Part shown: one piece after another, positions 62,357 to 64,000 of the stretch
How the letters are laid out: the number at the start of each line of letters is the position of its first letter
Numbering within the stretch: the first letter of the stretch is position 1
NCBI RefSeq assembly: GCF_963675585.1
Contig: NZ_OY776414.1
Span: 537,001 to 601,000, forward strand
DNA from: an uncultured Draconibacterium sp.
Lineage (GTDB): Bacteria; Bacteroidota; Bacteroidia; Bacteroidales; Prolixibacteraceae
DNA: 64,000 nucleotides
Reading direction: 5' to 3'
Program-made: the position numbers and the translations under genes
Notes under the pieces: model-generated
Database searches by the model: none
The model's input: the letters and a program-made list of their open reading frames with translations, nothing else
Told to the model about the DNA's origin: nothing

Positions 62357-63370
62357 ATGGATTTGTCGAAATACCAACCCAACCGTGAATTTTTACTTTA
62401 TAAAACCGATAGCGGAGCAATTAAAGTAGATGTTTTGTTGCAAAACGAGACGATATGGTTGCCGCAAAAAGGAATAGCACAATTGTTTGGGTGTAGCACC
62501 GATAATGTATCATTGCACTTTAAAAACATTTTTGCAGAAGGAGAATTAGACCCAAATTCAGTTACCGAGGAATTCTCGGCAACTGCCTCTGATGGTAAAA
62601 ACTATAAAACAAAATTTTATAATCTCGATGCCATTATAGCCGTTGGCTATCGGGTAAACAGTAAACAAGCGACACAATTCAGGATTTGGGCAACAGCTGT
62701 TTTAAAAGAATTTATCATAAAAGGCTATACCATGGATGTGGAACGCCTGAAAAATCCACAACCCATTTTTGGTCAGGACTATTTTAAAGAGCAGCTCGAA
62801 AAAATCAGGGACATCCGCAGTTCCGAACGCAGGTTTTATCAGCAAATTACCGATATTTATGCCGAGTGCAGTATTGACTATGATTACGATTCTGAAATTA
62901 CCAAAGAATTTTTTGCAACTGTTCAAAACAAACTGCATTGGGCAATTACACAGCAAACAGCAGCCGAAATAATTGTTTCGAGAGCCAACCACGAAAAAGA
63001 AAAAATGGGTTTAACCTCTTGGAAAAACTCACCCGACGGCAAAATTCGAAAATCGGATGTAGTAATTGCTAAAAATTACCTTACCGAAGAAGAGTTAAAA
63101 CCACTCAACCGCATTGTTTCCATGTATCTGGATTATGCCGAAGACCAAGCCGAACAAGGAAATGTAATGACAATGAAAGATTGGGCAGAAAAACTGAATG
63201 CGTTTTTACAATTCAATCAAAAAGATATTTTACAAAACTCGGGTAAAGTAAGCGCTGCAATTGCAAAAGAATTTGCAGAGACAGAGTATGAAAAATACAA
63301 GCCAATTCAAGATAAATTGTTCGTAAGCGATTTTGATAAAGAAGTTAAAAAACTATTAAAAGGAAAGTAA
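62357..63370 (+). CDS. RhuM-family protein
   Basis: A 337-residue protein of the RhuM (virulence RhuM, PF13310-type) family. The N-terminal region has the motif ETIWLPQKGIAQLFGCSTDNVSLHFKNIF, a helix-turn-helix-like segment, then the FYNLDAIIAVGYRVNSKQATQFRIWATAVLKEFIIKGYTMD core. The C-terminal half is helical (KSDVVIAKNYLTEEELKPLNRIVSMYLDYAE). RhuM proteins are frequently encoded inside type I restriction-modification operons, and the reason is not known. It starts 1 bp after the hsdS stop and ends directly at the hsdM start, so it is part of one operon. Confidence 0.9.
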   Translation: MDLSKYQPNREFLLYKTDSGAIKVDVLLQNETIWLPQKGIAQLFGCSTDNVSLHFKNIFAEGELDPNSVTEEFSATASDGKNYKTKFYNLDAIIAVGYRVNSKQATQFRIWATAVLKEFIIKGYTMDVERLKNPQPIFGQDYFKEQLEKIRDIRSSERRFYQQITDIYAECSIDYDYDSEITKEFFATVQNKLHWAITQQTAAEIIVSRANHEKEKMGLTSWKNSPDGKIRKSDVVIAKNYLTEEELKPLNRIVSMYLDYAEDQAEQGNVMTMKDWAEKLNAFLQFNQKDILQNSGKVSAAIAKEFAETEYEKYKPIQDKLFVSDFDKEVKKLLKGK

Positions 63371-64000
63371 ATGTCAGAAAGTGCAATAATATCAAAAGTG
63401 TGGAATTTCGCTAACGTTCTTAGAGACGATGGCGTGGGTTATGGTGATTATTTAGAGCAAATCACCTATTTGCTTTTCCTTAAAATGGCTGACGAACTCA
63501 ACAAACCGCCATACAATAAAGGTCTAAAATTCCCGAAACTTAAAAACGCCCAAGGCGAAGAAGAAGCCAATGCCGAAACTTGCGACTGGCAAACTTTGTC
63601 GCAAAAGCGAGGTTTGGAATTAGAAACTTTCTACAATCAAATGCTTCGCAGTTTGGGAAGCGAAAAAGGAACTTTGGGGCAAATTTTTATAAAAAGTCAG
63701 AACAAAATACAAGACCCGTCCAAACTCTTAAAAATCATTGATATGATTGATAAAGAGCAATGGAGTTTAATGGGAACCGATGTAAAAGGCAAAATTTACG
63801 AAGGACTTTTAGAGAAAAATGCCGAAGATACCAAAAGTGGTGCAGGGCAATATTTTACACCCCGTTCCTTAATTAAAACAATGGTTGCCTGTGTTCGCCC
63901 GAAACCCATGAAAACCCTTATCGACCCTGCTTGCGGTACGGGCGGTTTCTTTTTGGCGGCTTACGATTTTATTAAAAGTCAGAATTTAGACCAGGAAGAA
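63371..64000 (+). CDS. hsdM: Type I restriction-modification methyltransferase subunit (3' end outside window)
   Basis: The first 210 residues of the N6-adenine methyltransferase subunit (EC 2.1.1.72). The N-terminal helical domain starts MSESAIISKVWNFANVLRDDGVGYGDYLEQITYLLFLKM, typical of HsdM. The SAM-binding motif I is DPACGTGGFFLAAYDFI near residue 185, preceded by GAGQYFTPRSLI. The catalytic NPPF motif must lie beyond the window. It begins immediately after the RhuM stop (ATG at 63371), confirming an operon order of R, GxxExxY, S, RhuM, M. Confidence 0.95.
   Translation, partial: MSESAIISKVWNFANVLRDDGVGYGDYLEQITYLLFLKMADELNKPPYNKGLKFPKLKNAQGEEEANAETCDWQTLSQKRGLELETFYNQMLRSLGSEKGTLGQIFIKSQNKIQDPSKLLKIIDMIDKEQWSLMGTDVKGKIYEGLLEKNAEDTKSGAGQYFTPRSLIKTMVACVRPKPMKTLIDPACGTGGFFLAAYDFIKSQNLDQEE

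Overview
This is a chromosomal segment of a Bacteroidota bacterium, most likely a marine Marinilabiliales/Prolixibacteraceae-type organism. The evidence is a SusC/SusD pair driven by an ECF sigma/FecR switch with an STN domain, a T9SS sorting domain, BatA, LytS/LytTR, DUF4293, DUF4956, WbqC and ThuA proteins, and TAnnTTTG-type promoters in place of sigma-70 boxes. The lineage is inferred from gene content only. No rRNA, tRNA or CRISPR array was found.

Layout. 1-3.4 kb: a YfcC-type carrier (partial), a PD40 lipoprotein, a DJ-1/PfpI protein and a VIT/CCC1 metal transporter. 4.1-7.3 kb: the last two histidine-degradation enzymes, hutI and ftcD, followed by a secreted esterase and a small ExbB/MotA-like protein, with palindromic repeats between them. 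9.3-11.1 kb: a LytS/LytTR two-component pair. 11.05-12.98 kb: an intact IS1634-like element bounded by a 145-bp direct repeat. 12.9-19.4 kb: an S28/S37-type peptidase, then two paralogous secreted four-repeat tryptophan proteins that flank a heterodimeric ABC exporter. The two paralogues share promoter and operator architecture. 19.6-22.8 kb: aguB, aguA and rocD (agmatine/ornithine to polyamine metabolism). 23-32 kb: BatA, isoaspartyl peptidase, a CarH-like MerR regulator, small envelope proteins, ThuA, WbqC and DUF4956. 32.2-44.1 kb: a CotH protein with a T9SS tail and a polymer-uptake locus (sigma, fecR, susC, susD, two lipoproteins) with no glycoside hydrolase beside it. 44.2-51 kb: LapA-like, lepB, dapB, a HAD phosphatase, a glycosyltransferase, a sugar nucleotidyltransferase and DUF4293. 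51.2-55.4 kb: sucA and sucB (2-oxoglutarate dehydrogenase), with a hexanucleotide expansion in the sucB linker. 56.1-56.4 kb: a degenerate 21-bp tandem array. 57.5-64 kb: a type I restriction-modification operon, hsdR / GxxExxY / hsdS / rhuM / hsdM, with hsdM running off the window. A palindromic repeat has been absorbed in frame into two of its genes.

The best candidate for an undescribed system is the 9.3-19.4 kb region. Two near-identical exported proteins, each with four W-M-T...W repeats, bracket an asymmetric ABC exporter. Both have a Bacteroidota promoter preceded at identical spacing by two TATCG half-sites 21 bp apart, a geometry typical of LytTR-domain regulators, and a LytS/LytTR pair lies about 4 kb away. 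The second candidate is the repeat-associated GxxExxY insertion in the hsd operon, where the same repeat also forms the linker between the two target-recognition domains of HsdS.
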